64,000 bases of DNA, taken from NCBI GenBank assembly GCA_030998225.1, contig JAPYXD010000298.1, forward strand, positions 326,762 to 390,761, in the 5' to 3' direction. Below are positions 27,043 through 37,549 of the stretch, piece by piece. Each line of letters opens with the position of its first letter. Position 1 is the stretch's first letter. The position numbers and the translations under genes are program-made. This DNA comes from Diplolepis rosae. Lineage: Eukaryota > Arthropoda > Insecta > Hymenoptera > Diplolepididae. The notes beneath the pieces are model-generated. The model was not told the origin of the DNA, ran no database searches, and saw only the letters and a program-made list of their open reading frames with translations.

Positions 27043-30000
27043 TTAATCATTACTAGTGTCTCTGCGATTTTGTATTTTCTTTGGTTTCACAGTGTGATTT
27101 ATGTGTGAAATTCTGAGTCTGTTTGCATGAACAATTTTGTTACCTTGATTGTATTGAATTTTAATATTGTTTTTATTAATAATCTCCAAAATCTTGTGTG
27201 GTCCTGAATAGTGATCACCAAATTTATTTGGCTTAGGGCCTTTTAAAAGAAAAACATAGTCTCCTATTCTAAAATTACGCGGATTTATCGTTCTGTCATA
27301 GTATTTTTTCGAACGATTTTTGGATCCAACTAAATTTTCATAAACTAAAGTTCTTATTCCGTTTAGTCTAGTTACTAAGTCTATAATATATCCTTTATAA
27401 GAAGGCAGTAAATCTGTTTCCCTTAAGGGGTCACCTGAGGGTAATCTAGCCAGTTTTCCAAATACTGCTTCGTATGTCGTATGCTTAGTACTTTCCGATA
27501 CACACGTGTTAAAATTTAGAATCGCGATTTCCAACCATTCATCCCATTCTTGATCCGCATTAGTGTATTGCTTTAAAAATTCACCCAAAGCATGGTGTGA
27601 CCTTTCCAATGAGCCATTAGACTGAGGATGAAAAGCAGTAGTTCTAATTTTTTTAATTTTAAATCTTTTTGAAATTCGTTGCATAAGTTTGCTTAGAAAA
27701 TTTTGACCCTGATCGGTGATTACAATCCTAGGGGCTCCAAATAAACAAATAAATTTCTTAACTATAACATCATCTATTTTTGTGGCAAGAGTATCTTTTA
27801 ATGGGACTGCTAGACAGAATTTAGACAGTTGATCCTGCATTGTGAGGATGTACTCGAATCCATTTTTAGTTTTGGGTAAGGGTCCTACCACATCTAGGGC
27901 TATTTTATCGAACACTGTTCCTGGTGTATCTGTAATCACCATTGGCTGTTTTGTTTTTAATCGTACTAATTTTTTTAGTTGACAATTTAAACATTGCTGG
28001 ATCCTTCGCTGAATATCTTCCTTCAGATTCTCCCAGTAGTAGTTTTGTTTTATTCTGTTGTAAGTTTTGGAGACTCCTCTATGACCTCCAATTGGTGAAC
28101 AGTGCAATTCTTCAAATATTTCGTTTCGTTTATCCTGTGGAACAAATTTCAATGTTCCCTTACAAATAAGAATTTTAATATTTATATTCTTAAATACTGT
28201 TTTAAAAGCTAACAGCACTTCGGACCATGGTAAATTTTCTACATGTTCGCTTCGTGCTACACTTACTATCTTTACATTAAGTTTATCTATTAAATTTCTT
28301 AACTGCTTTAATACTATATACAAGTTTTCTCTAATATTTGAAATAGATTCTTGTTTTTCGCCTCTTATGCAAAGAGCGAAATGGTTCGTTTTGCTCCCTT
28401 TCTTTGTGTGGGTAGCACTTATTTCCTTTAATGTTTGATTTGTTTCGATTTTGTTAAATTCAATTAAATTCTTTGCACCTTTATCGCAGGGATTTCCGGT
28501 ACTTGTGACAAAGTATATTAAATTGTCCTTTCGAAATTGTATCATTTCTTTAGTTTCAATAATTTGACATCTTAGGTTAGGGTCGAATTCCCTAGTTTCT
28601 TGGTTAGAATTTGAAGAATCGTAGCTTGATGTGCTACTGACTTTTGAATTTTCTTTTTGTTGAATGAGGACTTGTGCCTCGAAGTTTGATTCGGTCATTT
28701 TGACCGTGTCTTCAATATCATCTTCTATTTTTGATGATACTGATTTTGAGGAAATTTTGTCCGGCGGTAACGCCGTTTTCGCCTTTGGGTTAGTTGAGTA
28801 ACTTGACTCACTTTCCGCATAATTAGGGGTTGGTTTTCCTATTATTCTTTTTGACCTGCGTTTTTCATCAGTTGATACGTCGTTTGCTTCTTCCGTTTTC
28901 TTCTGGTTCCTTGTGATGATGTTGCACGATTGCGTTGGCACTTGCTCCGTAGGATTTCTTGAAAGTGCATCCGCGTTAAGGTTTAATTTACCAGGTTTAT
29001 AAATGACTTCATAATCGAATTCAGAGAGTTTAAAACGCCATTTTTGTACTCTAGTATTCAATTCTGCTGTTTTGAACCATACTAAAGGTTGATGATCCGT
29101 AATTATTTTAATTTTCTTTCCATAGATATACGAACGAAAGATTTTAACTGCGTGAATCATCGCCAGAGCTTCTTTTTCATAGACTTCATAAGAAAGCTCG
29201 GGACCACGTAAAACTCTTGAGGTATATGCTATTGGGAGGTCTTTTCCTATTTCTCCCTGAGAAAGAATTCCACCAATAGCATATCCAGATGCGTCAGTTG
29301 TGATATTGAAAGGTTTTGCAAAATTAGGGTACTGCAAAATTGGAGGATTGCAAAGATGTTCTTTTAGCGTAGAAAAAGCTTGCTCCTCCTTTTCTGTCCA
29401 TTTAAATACGATATCCTTTTGAAGTAACTTACTTAATGGTTTTGCAATTTGAGCAAAGTTCTTGATAAAACGGCGATAAAATCCAGCCAAGCCCAAAAAT
29501 TGGCGTATATTTTTGACATTTTTAGGTTTTGGAAATTCTCTAACTGCTTCTAATTTTCTTGGATCTGGGCTAACTCCTTTTATATTTAACATGTGTCCTA
29601 GGTAACATACTTTATCTCTTAAAAATTCGCATTTATCGGGATTTAGTTGAAGATTAGATTTCCGTAATCTATCCATAATTAATTTCATTTTTTCATCATG
29701 CTCTTCTAAAGAATCGGCAAATACTACTATGTCATCGATGAATGTGAATAGAATTTTTCCTTGTAGATTTTTAAATGTTTCGTCAATAAATCTTTGAAAA
29801 GTTGGAGGGGCATTTTTTAATCCAAAAGTCATTCTTACATACTCATAATGACCATGGGGAGTGCTAAATGCTGTTTTATGTGCATCTCGTGGATCCATTA
29901 AAATTTGTTGGAATCCTTTTGCTAAATCAAGGGTTGTGTAATATTTATGTCCTCCTACTTGGTCGATAATTTGTGTAATATCTGGTAAAGGGTATCCATC

Positions 30001-31695
30001 GCTGATGGTTTTGTCATTTAATTGGCGAAAATCTGAAACAAGTCGCCATTTTTGTTTTCCTGAAGAATCCATTTTTTTGGGTACAATCCATAGAGGTGAA
30101 TTGTATGGTGAATTTGATGGTTTTATTATTCCAGAGTCTAACATTTCCTGAACTTGCCTTTCTACCTCTTCCTTTAGTGAAATTGGAAATTTATATTGTT
30201 TAACATTGATTGGAATATCATCTATGGTTGGAATTCGGTGCATGACTGTACTTGCTGCTTCTAGTTTCTGTCCTTCTCTAAAAAACCGATCTTTGTTTGA
30301 AGTTACAAATTTAATTATATAATTCCTTTCATTTTCATTTAAATCATTTAATCTCAACTTATTAATTAATAAATCCTCTTCTGAGACTGCAGTTTTGTTT
30401 CCTATAGAGAAGTTTCCATAAATTTCCTCTTCGGAGAAATTTCCTTGAAAAGTTTCATAAGTTTCATAAATTTCAAATTCGGAGTAAGAATCCAGGTTAA
30501 GTTCAGATGAAATTTCATGTAAAGTTTCCTGAAATTTATCTTTTGTGCACCATGTAAGTTGTTCATGTTCTGGATAGATGGGGCTATCCAGTTCTTCAGA
30601 GTCGTTTATAGGGGTTTCTTGTTCGTATTCTTGAAGTAAGGTTGAATGACTTGATGACGCAATTGCATCCAGGCTCCATGATGAATCTGTCCTTTTAATT
30701 TCTTCTGGTATGCTGGGAATACAGTTTTTATTTTCCTCTATAGCAAATTGTCGATTTTTATCCTGTAAAAATTCGTTTCCCAATGTAAATTCAGAGATTT
30801 TATCTTTCGTTTCTATTGATTGGTTTTCGTCGTCAATTACTGCATTAGTTTCCGTTAGATATGTGGCACCTAAAATTCCTTCGCATGGAATATCGAAATC
30901 GTCAGATACTACATGAAATGTGGATGTATACTCGTATGTATATCCGTATACTGCAAGTTTTATTGTTCCCATAGTGCGATTTAATTTATCACCTACCCCT
31001 TTAAGAAAAACAGTTTTAAAATTATCCATATCTATTTCACTAGGTAATAAATGATTCTTGATGATATTTGCTTCTGACCCTGTATCAATCATAAATTGTC
31101 CCAGACTATTTGAAGGAGGGTTGAATACTTTAATGACAGGCAAGTTATTTTTCTTTAAATTATTGGTCCATCTTGTTATTCCACTTATTCTTGTTTCGGT
31201 TTGTAACTCATGATTTTGTTGAAATTTAATGAATTTTTCTCCTACAATAAGATGATTCGTAAGGAAGTTGATTTTTGCTTTTGCATTAGTATAATATTCG
31301 GAACCTAGGATTCCGTCAAAAGGTATAAAAAATTCATCGGGTACTATGTGGAATTTTACTGTATGACCCATTAGTGTATGTTCTATTGTACCGATTGATG
31401 GGATTATAACAGAATCTATTCCTTTGAGAAATACTGTTTCCTCGAGATTGACTATTTGAAGAGGGCTAATTTTTTTGATTTTTAGAATATTTAACTCCGA
31501 TCCAGTATCGAGCATTAGCTTAATTGTGTCATTCATTACTGGATGTCTGAAAGATATAAATGGAATTTTCGTTGAATCTTCTTCTATATCGATGGTAATA
31601 ATTCGCTTTGGAATTGTTCTATTGATGTTCTTTGATTCGAGCGCTGTTGATTTTGGTTCTCCTTCTCGGTTGCACTCGGTCCCGGAAGGTTCCAT
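27043..31695 (-). CDS. pol: Pol polyprotein, unit 2, intact
   Basis: A 1550-aa frame of the same layout as unit 1: two DTGS protease domains, RT with FIDD, RNase H, long linker, HHCC zinc site and D-D-E integrase. Differences from unit 1 are few: Lys to Ile near residue 76, Phe to Val near 187, Ala to Val near 763, Met to Ile near 822, and a cluster in integrase where residues 1306 and 1308 become Lys and Asp (bases 27761-27785). With intact gag, pol and env this is the most complete unit. Frameshift signal at 31661-31704. Confidence 0.95.
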   Translation of the reverse strand: MEPSGTECNREGEPKSTALESKNINRTIPKRIITIDIEEDSTKIPFISFRHPVMNDTIKLMLDTGSELNILKIKKISPLQIVNLEETVFLKGIDSVIIPSIGTIEHTLMGHTVKFHIVPDEFFIPFDGILGSEYYTNAKAKINFLTNHLIVGEKFIKFQQNHELQTETRISGITRWTNNLKKNNLPVIKVFNPPSNSLGQFMIDTGSEANIIKNHLLPSEIDMDNFKTVFLKGVGDKLNRTMGTIKLAVYGYTYEYTSTFHVVSDDFDIPCEGILGATYLTETNAVIDDENQSIETKDKISEFTLGNEFLQDKNRQFAIEENKNCIPSIPEEIKRTDSSWSLDAIASSSHSTLLQEYEQETPINDSEELDSPIYPEHEQLTWCTKDKFQETLHEISSELNLDSYSEFEIYETYETFQGNFSEEEIYGNFSIGNKTAVSEEDLLINKLRLNDLNENERNYIIKFVTSNKDRFFREGQKLEAASTVMHRIPTIDDIPINVKQYKFPISLKEEVERQVQEMLDSGIIKPSNSPYNSPLWIVPKKMDSSGKQKWRLVSDFRQLNDKTISDGYPLPDITQIIDQVGGHKYYTTLDLAKGFQQILMDPRDAHKTAFSTPHGHYEYVRMTFGLKNAPPTFQRFIDETFKNLQGKILFTFIDDIVVFADSLEEHDEKMKLIMDRLRKSNLQLNPDKCEFLRDKVCYLGHMLNIKGVSPDPRKLEAVREFPKPKNVKNIRQFLGLAGFYRRFIKNFAQIAKPLSKLLQKDIVFKWTEKEEQAFSTLKEHLCNPPILQYPNFAKPFNITTDASGYAIGGILSQGEIGKDLPIAYTSRVLRGPELSYEVYEKEALAMIHAVKIFRSYIYGKKIKIITDHQPLVWFKTAELNTRVQKWRFKLSEFDYEVIYKPGKLNLNADALSRNPTEQVPTQSCNIITRNQKKTEEANDVSTDEKRRSKRIIGKPTPNYAESESSYSTNPKAKTALPPDKISSKSVSSKIEDDIEDTVKMTESNFEAQVLIQQKENSKVSSTSSYDSSNSNQETREFDPNLRCQIIETKEMIQFRKDNLIYFVTSTGNPCDKGAKNLIEFNKIETNQTLKEISATHTKKGSKTNHFALCIRGEKQESISNIRENLYIVLKQLRNLIDKLNVKIVSVARSEHVENLPWSEVLLAFKTVFKNINIKILICKGTLKFVPQDKRNEIFEELHCSPIGGHRGVSKTYNRIKQNYYWENLKEDIQRRIQQCLNCQLKKLVRLKTKQPMVITDTPGTVFDKIALDVVGPLPKTKNGFEYILTMQDQLSKFCLAVPLKDTLATKIDDVIVKKFICLFGAPRIVITDQGQNFLSKLMQRISKRFKIKKIRTTAFHPQSNGSLERSHHALGEFLKQYTNADQEWDEWLEIAILNFNTCVSESTKHTTYEAVFGKLARLPSGDPLRETDLLPSYKGYIIDLVTRLNGIRTLVYENLVGSKNRSKKYYDRTINPRNFRIGDYVFLLKGPKPNKFGDHYSGPHKILEIINKNNIKIQYNQGNKIVHANRLRISHINHTVKPKKIQNRRDTSND

Positions 31696-33248
31696 CCGTT
31701 TCCCGTCCGTCTTTCTTCATTATATTTTCTTTTATAGCATTCCTCTATCGTATGCCCTGGTGTTTTGCAATATTTGCATTCCTTTTGAGTGGACGCCATT
31801 CTACATTTCGCTGCTTCATGTCCATATCGATTGCAGATTTGGCATGTTAAAACCTTATTTATTTCGGTTGGTAAAGGTCTTATTGGTTTGTTTAATGAAA
31901 AGCATTTGTCTGCACTGTGTCCTTGTTTATTACACAGTTGACATGTTATCCTAGTTGATAGTTTATTTAGGAAACAATCTTTAGCAGTGTGTCCCTGTTT
32001 TTTACATATTTGGCATTCCTGGTTGCCAAAACATTGGGTAGCCGTGTGCCCTTGCTTATTGCATAGTTGGCACTTAATTTGATTAAGTGGTTCATATTTT
32101 AAATTTTTCTGAGCCTTAAAACATTTTTCTAAATTATGCCCATTTATTTTACAGTTGGTACACCAGAGTCTATTTCTGCATTGCTCTGCTTCGTGTCCTT
32201 CTCGATTACAAATTCGACATGGGAACATACGTCGAGTTCTTAAATGATTGTCTTCATTTCGGTTATTTACTGTTGTCCGTCTAAGATTTTTTTGAGCTTC
32301 TAATTTTCGCTCGATGGTGATCGCATTTTTTATTAAGTTGTTGACATCTTCCACTTCCTCGTTTCCCAATCGTTGCTCCAGTTCGAATTTAAGTCCCCTT
32401 TTAAAAGAATCAACCAATGTGTTTTCGATTTGCGCGCGGAAATTTGGGTCGATAAAACCTTGATTTTCTAAACTTCTAACCTCCAAAATCCTAGTTCCAA
32501 TATCCCTTATTCTCTTAGCATAACTAATTACGTTTTCGTGATCTCTTTGAAATTCCTGTCCTAGCTCTCCTAGTAATTGAGGAATAGTCCTAGCTGGAGT
32601 ATATATATTTTTAAGGAAAGTTTTAAGCTCGTCGATGTTTAAAAATACTTGACCAGAAATAGCTTGACGGGCTTCACCTGTTATTTTGCTCCTGATTAAT
32701 TTTACTAAGTTAATTTCTGATTCGGGTTCTATCATGCACTTAGCTTCATTACAACCTTCTATAAATTGTGCTAAAAGAATATTTCTACCATTAAATTCGG
32801 GTACTACCATTAGTGCGTCCCGTAAAGTAACAACCTGGATTGTAACCGGTTGCTGGTTAGCATTTACATTCTTATTAGGTTGCTCAGAAGAACTCGGTCT
32901 CCCGTAACCTGATTTTTCTGGCATACTCATTTTGATTTTAATATTGGGGTTTTTCTCTAAAGAATAGTTTAAATAAGATTCGCTTAGATCTACTAGTGTT
33001 TTAGTACTATTGTTTGATAGTACTGAAGTATCAAAAGGGTTTTCAAAAGAATAGTTTTCCTGAATTGATTCGCTAGTATCATTCAGGGGTTCTGTATCCT
33101 TACTTGAGGATGTTGAAAGATTTAAAGAATATTCCTCTTCACCACGTGGTAGCTCTTTTCTTGGAGCAAAAGGATTAAATTCATCAACTTCTTTTTGAAG
33201 GTCTGAATCTTTCGATGCCTGTGTTCGGGTGATTCTTTTGTCCGACAT
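31584..33248 (-). CDS. gag: Gag polyprotein, unit 2, intact
   Basis: 554 aa, seven CX2CX4HX4C knuckles in the same places as unit 1, overlapping pol by 112 bases with the GGGAAAC signal. One Asn-to-Lys change in the NRIRDIG segment of the capsid-like region sits within a small cluster of base changes at about 32500-32520 (CTTATTCTCTTAGC against CTGATTCTGTTAGC elsewhere). Confidence 0.95.
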   Translation of the reverse strand: MSDKRITRTQASKDSDLQKEVDEFNPFAPRKELPRGEEEYSLNLSTSSSKDTEPLNDTSESIQENYSFENPFDTSVLSNNSTKTLVDLSESYLNYSLEKNPNIKIKMSMPEKSGYGRPSSSEQPNKNVNANQQPVTIQVVTLRDALMVVPEFNGRNILLAQFIEGCNEAKCMIEPESEINLVKLIRSKITGEARQAISGQVFLNIDELKTFLKNIYTPARTIPQLLGELGQEFQRDHENVISYAKRIRDIGTRILEVRSLENQGFIDPNFRAQIENTLVDSFKRGLKFELEQRLGNEEVEDVNNLIKNAITIERKLEAQKNLRRTTVNNRNEDNHLRTRRMFPCRICNREGHEAEQCRNRLWCTNCKINGHNLEKCFKAQKNLKYEPLNQIKCQLCNKQGHTATQCFGNQECQICKKQGHTAKDCFLNKLSTRITCQLCNKQGHSADKCFSLNKPIRPLPTEINKVLTCQICNRYGHEAAKCRMASTQKECKYCKTPGHTIEECYKRKYNEERRTGNGWNLPGPSATEKENQNQQRSNQRTSIEQFQSELLPSI

Positions 33249-33269
33249 ACGTAGGTTTATTTAAAATTT

Positions 33270-34545
33270 TGATAATTTACATTTGAATTCTCGTGATCTT
33301 TTTGAAACGTTTGAAATTTAGGATTTTTAGAATCCTATTAAAAATTTGAAAATTTAGAAAAATTTATATTTGGACTCTTGTGTTCCATAGAAAATTTGTT
33401 TTAAAATTAGGATTCTTATGATCCCTTTGAAAATTTTGAAAATTAGGATTCTTATAATCCTATTAAAAATTTGGAAATTGAGAAAAATTTAACATTTGAA
33501 CTCTTGTGATCCATAGAAAATTTCTTTAAAAATTAGGATTCTTTTTAAGCCCTTTAAAAGTTCATAGATTTCGGATTTTTATAATCCTATTGAAAATTTT
33601 AAAATATTGAAAATGTAGAATTTTGAATTCTTGTGATCCAATAAAATTTTGTTTTAAAATTAGGATTCTTTTGATCCCTTTGAAAATTTAGAAATTTAGG
33701 ATTTATGTAATCCTATTTAGAATTTAGAAATATAAAATAATTTTGAATTTGGATTCTTTTGATCCATAGTAATTTTGTTTTATAATCAGGATTCTTTTGA
33801 TCCCTTTGAAAATTTAGAAATTTAGGATTTTTGTAATCCTATTTAGAATTTAGAAATATAAAATAATTTTGAATTTGGATTCTTTTTGATCCATTTTAAT
33901 TTTGTTTTATAATCAGGATTCTTTTGATCCCTTTGAAAATTTATAAATTTAGGATTTTTGTAATCCTATTTAGAATTTTGAAATATAAAATAATTTTGAA
34001 TTTGGATTCTTTTGATCCATTTTAAGTTTTGAATAAAATTAGGATTCTTGTGATCCTTTTTGAAGATTTTTTAAAATTTTAGGATTTTTGGAATCCTATT
34101 AAAAATTTGAAATATTAAGAATTTTAGAAATGTGGATTCTTGTGATTCATAGAAATTTTGTTTATAATCAGGATTCTTGTGATCCCTTTAAGAATTTTTA
34201 GATTTAGGATTTTTATAATCCTATTGAAAATTTGGAAACAGAAAATTTAAAATTTGGATACTTTTAATCCATAGAGATTTGTTTAAACTTAGGATTCTTT
34301 TGATCCTTTTAAAAGTTTAGAAATTTAGGATTTTTATAATCCTATTAAAAATTTGAAAATTTATAAGAAAAATTGAAAATTGGTTACTTTTGCTCCATAG
34401 AATTTTGTTTTTTTTTTAAATTAGGATGCTTGTGATCTCTTTTTTTAATAATTTGAAAATTTAGGATTTTTATAATCCTATTGAAGGTTTTAAATTTAAG
34501 AATTTTGAAATTTGGATTCTTCATATTTATGTAATAAAAGAAATA
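33270..34545 (-). repeat. Leader hairpin-repeat array, unit 2
   Basis: Ten repeats with the same spacing as unit 1. Several point changes fall in loops or in one arm, for instance a TTTTTAAGCCC variant near 33545 and GGATTTATGTAATCC near 33700. Repeat number has not changed between units, which argues for very recent duplication of the whole unit. Confidence 0.85.
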
Positions 34546-34658
34546 AAAATAAGGTGGTTAAGATATCAATTGGGATTTTATTTACTTAACATATGTACAT
34601 TAATATATAAACGAAGGGTGAAAAATTTACTTATAAATATATTTTATTTTCATTTTAA

Positions 34659-35012
34659 TTACAGGCTAAACTTTTTAGGTATTTTATATTTCATATTATT
34701 CTTTTGGAAACATTCAAAGCAACTCTCCCTAACACCATGAACCAAGCAGTTGTCGCAGAAACTGCCTCTAAATAATTTTATTTTTTCCTCTAATGTGAGG
34801 TCCTTTTTGAATGTTTGCGCACATTCATACTTTTCCTGAGGGGGTGGTGGTGGTGGTGGGTCCGATTTAGGTTCGTAGGCCGGTAGAGGTGGGTTTCCTT
34901 CGAGAGCCTTCTTAGCTGCTAATTTAGCTAATTTTACCCGTTTTCGCTGACGTTGAGCCTTGGTTGGCTTATTCCGCCGATGGGTTAAATAACCGTGATT
35001 TTCTCCGTTCAC
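34659..35012 (-). CDS. Small basic Cys4 accessory frame, unit 2
   Basis: Same 117-residue product as unit 1, again without an ATG and again overlapped at its start by the ATTGTAG acceptor. One silent change was seen (GAG for AAG-side strand at 34901, no residue change). The acidic, proline and Cys4 segments are unchanged. Confidence 0.55.
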   Translation of the reverse strand: MNGENHGYLTHRRNKPTKAQRQRKRVKLAKLAAKKALEGNPPLPAYEPKSDPPPPPPPQEKYECAQTFKKDLTLEEKIKLFRGSFCDNCLVHGVRESCFECFQKNNMKYKIPKKFSL

Positions 35013-35087
35013 TACAATAGATAAGATTTCTGTTTCAAAAATAAGGTAAGGGTATATTAAAAAAGAAAGAGAGAAGAGAAAAAAAAT

Positions 35088-35391
35088 TTAAAGGTTCAAT
35101 CTTTCAAAGACCTTGAAAAGATTACTTTGGGTCTCCAAAATGTTTTTAAGTTTATCATCAATTTCAATGTTTTTATTCAATAAAGTTTCATTTACTTTTT
35201 TCAAATCTTGATTATCTTTTTCTAAATTTTTGATTACATTTTCTAGACCGGTTATTTTATCACATAAATAAGCGACAGTTGTCCACCGATCTTCGTCCAA
35301 ATCTTCTAGATCATTGATTTTTTTTAGCTACTCTTTTCAAATTTTCGAAAATAATAACTTCAGATTTTGAGAATTCTTGGTCGTTTAACAT
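35088..35391 (-). CDS. Small coiled-coil accessory frame with A8 slip site, unit 2
   Basis: The ATG at 35391 opens 26 codons to a TGA ending at 35311. The coiled-coil frame (35088-35300 and upstream to the A-run) follows in the +1 frame. Compared with unit 1, Glu becomes Lys in the IDDELKN segment and Thr becomes Lys early in the ATG frame. The run of eight A is kept. Confidence 0.48.
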
Positions 35392-36046
35392 TTTAAAAAA
35401 TAAAAACTAAAAATAAGTAAAAAAAAGAAGTTTGTTAAAATTATAACATTTTGTTAAATTCGTTTCGATCGAAAAAAAAATTTTATTTTGAAAATTTATT
35501 AAAGTTCTCAGCATATAAAAATTTTGAACATTTTGAGAAAAGTTGGAAAATTCGGTCTACATAACCAATGAAAACTTTGAAATTTTTAATAATTTGAAAG
35601 GTTTGATAAAGTTGATAAAACTTATAAAAATATTGAAAATCATAAAATCTGAAAAATTCGTGAAATTAAAAAAAAAATTGGGTTTAATTTATAAAATTCC
35701 TAAAATGACCTAAAGAAATTTTTAAAGAAAATTGCTAGAAGCTGGTTTTTGCTCTAGCAATTTTTTTCTAGAATTTTAATTTGAGATTACTTTTTCTAAA
35801 AGTTAGTCTAATTGACTCATGTCAGTTGGAAAAATAGCTACCTTTTTCATTGCTAAAAAAAAAATTTTGGAGAATTTATAAAATTTGAACTATTTTGAAT
35901 TTATGAAATTGGGTTTGATAAAAAAAAAATTTTTAAGTTAGTAAAATTTGTAAAATTAAAAAAAAAATAGTAGTTTTTATAAAAGTCATTTTTTTTCAAA
36001 TCTTTTCTGCTGACCATGTCGATAACTAGCAGAGTGCATCACTCAC

Positions 36047-37030
36047 AGAGTTCTCAAATTCTCGAAAATTTAAGTTGGTGGAATATAACCGAGAATATTA
36101 CACAATTTAAAGAATATAAGAGAATATAAAGAAAATTTGGAGAATTTATGTTTTTAAATATCAATTCATGTTTATTTATCGATTTTGAAGATATGTTTGT
36201 TATTAAATAAGAAGCATTTGATTGTGTACATGTTTGAAATGAAAAAGAACCTTGAAATTGTTTTACTCTCAAGATATTAAAATTTTTCACCGCTGAAATT
36301 TTAAGTTATGTTCGCTTTGAATTTGATACTAAAGATATTGAATTAACATTATCTTCATAATTATAAAAATTTCAATGAATTATATTAATTTTTTTCAGTA
36401 TATTAGACGTCTTATTTGCATGAAATTCTTTAAATAATTTTTATTAGAACAAAAATAGAACATTATTATATTGTCATGCCAGAAAACCGGTCTCTGAAGA
36501 AAAAGTTCTTTTATGATTTTGAGACATGAAATGATATCATTGGTCGTTCCATATGGAATAGGAAAAATTATTTCTTATGGAAAAATTTTAAAAGTCACGA
36601 AAAATAATACTTTTAACATTATTTGTTGTAATAAAATCTTTCCTTACTAAACTTTTTTATCAAATTTTTCAAAATAATTGAATTTACATAATTCATGGCC
36701 TATTTTACCAAGGAAAATATTCTCTATAACCCTACTGTTTCCCAGTTTGAAAATAAGTGGAAAATCTTCAAATATAGCTATTTTGAAAAAAAAATTCTTT
36801 TCTAAAAATTACTTCAACGCTTATCATATACCATCAGAATATCAGAGAAATATTGAACTATAATTTTATACGCAGTAAATAATTGATTCCGATTGTTTAA
36901 AACATAACAAAAAAATCAAAATGAGAAAATTTTCATAAATTCTAAGAGAATTTATCTGTCGGTTATGTTCTCGGTAATATTCTCATTCTCGTTACCGTTC
37001 TCAATGTAATATAACCAACTCAGAATTCTA
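36047..37030. mobile_element. Inverted-terminus insertion in the leader, unit 2
   Basis: Same segment as 20830-21812, flanked by ATCACTCAC at 36038-36046 and 37031-37039. Only homopolymer-length and single-base differences separate it from unit 1. Confidence 0.42.
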
Positions 37031-37514
37031 ATCACTCACTATGATAACCGAACTCTACCTTATCGACGATCTCTTCTTCTCACAAAAAAAATCTTTTAAA
37101 TAGTAAAATCTTCGTAAAATTTTGTTTAATTCGTAAAACCTAATTTAATTTAGAGAATTTTTGTAAAGTTTGAAAATTTTGTACAATAATATTTATAAAA
37201 TTTAGTTTTGATTCAGAAAATTTTGGAAAGTATTAGTTGGGTAAAATTTTGAAAAATTATTGAAATTTCGTTTAATTTATTAAAAATCCGTAAAAGTCGT
37301 AAAAATTTTTAAAGTGTGTAAAACATTTGAAGATTTAGTTTAAAATTTTCCCCCAGAATACGTTTTCTTGAAAAATTTTATATATAATGGTAAAGGACTC
37401 AGAATAATCACACAAAAATACACAGAAAATAATCATAAATAAGATAGAAGAAAGTATAAAGAAAGTGAGGAAAATTGCACAAAATTTGGCAGAGAATAAT
37501 TATCTTGAACAGCT

Positions 37515-37532
37515 ATCCCCCCGGGGCCTCCA
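37515..37532 (-). other. Primer-binding site of unit 2
   Basis: TGGAGGCCCCGGGGGGAT on the minus strand, one base different from units 1 and 3 (position 37521). The change lies 12 bases from the TGG end, so primer pairing would be only slightly weakened. Confidence 0.72.
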
Positions 37533-37549
37533 AAAATTAAAAACTCTTA

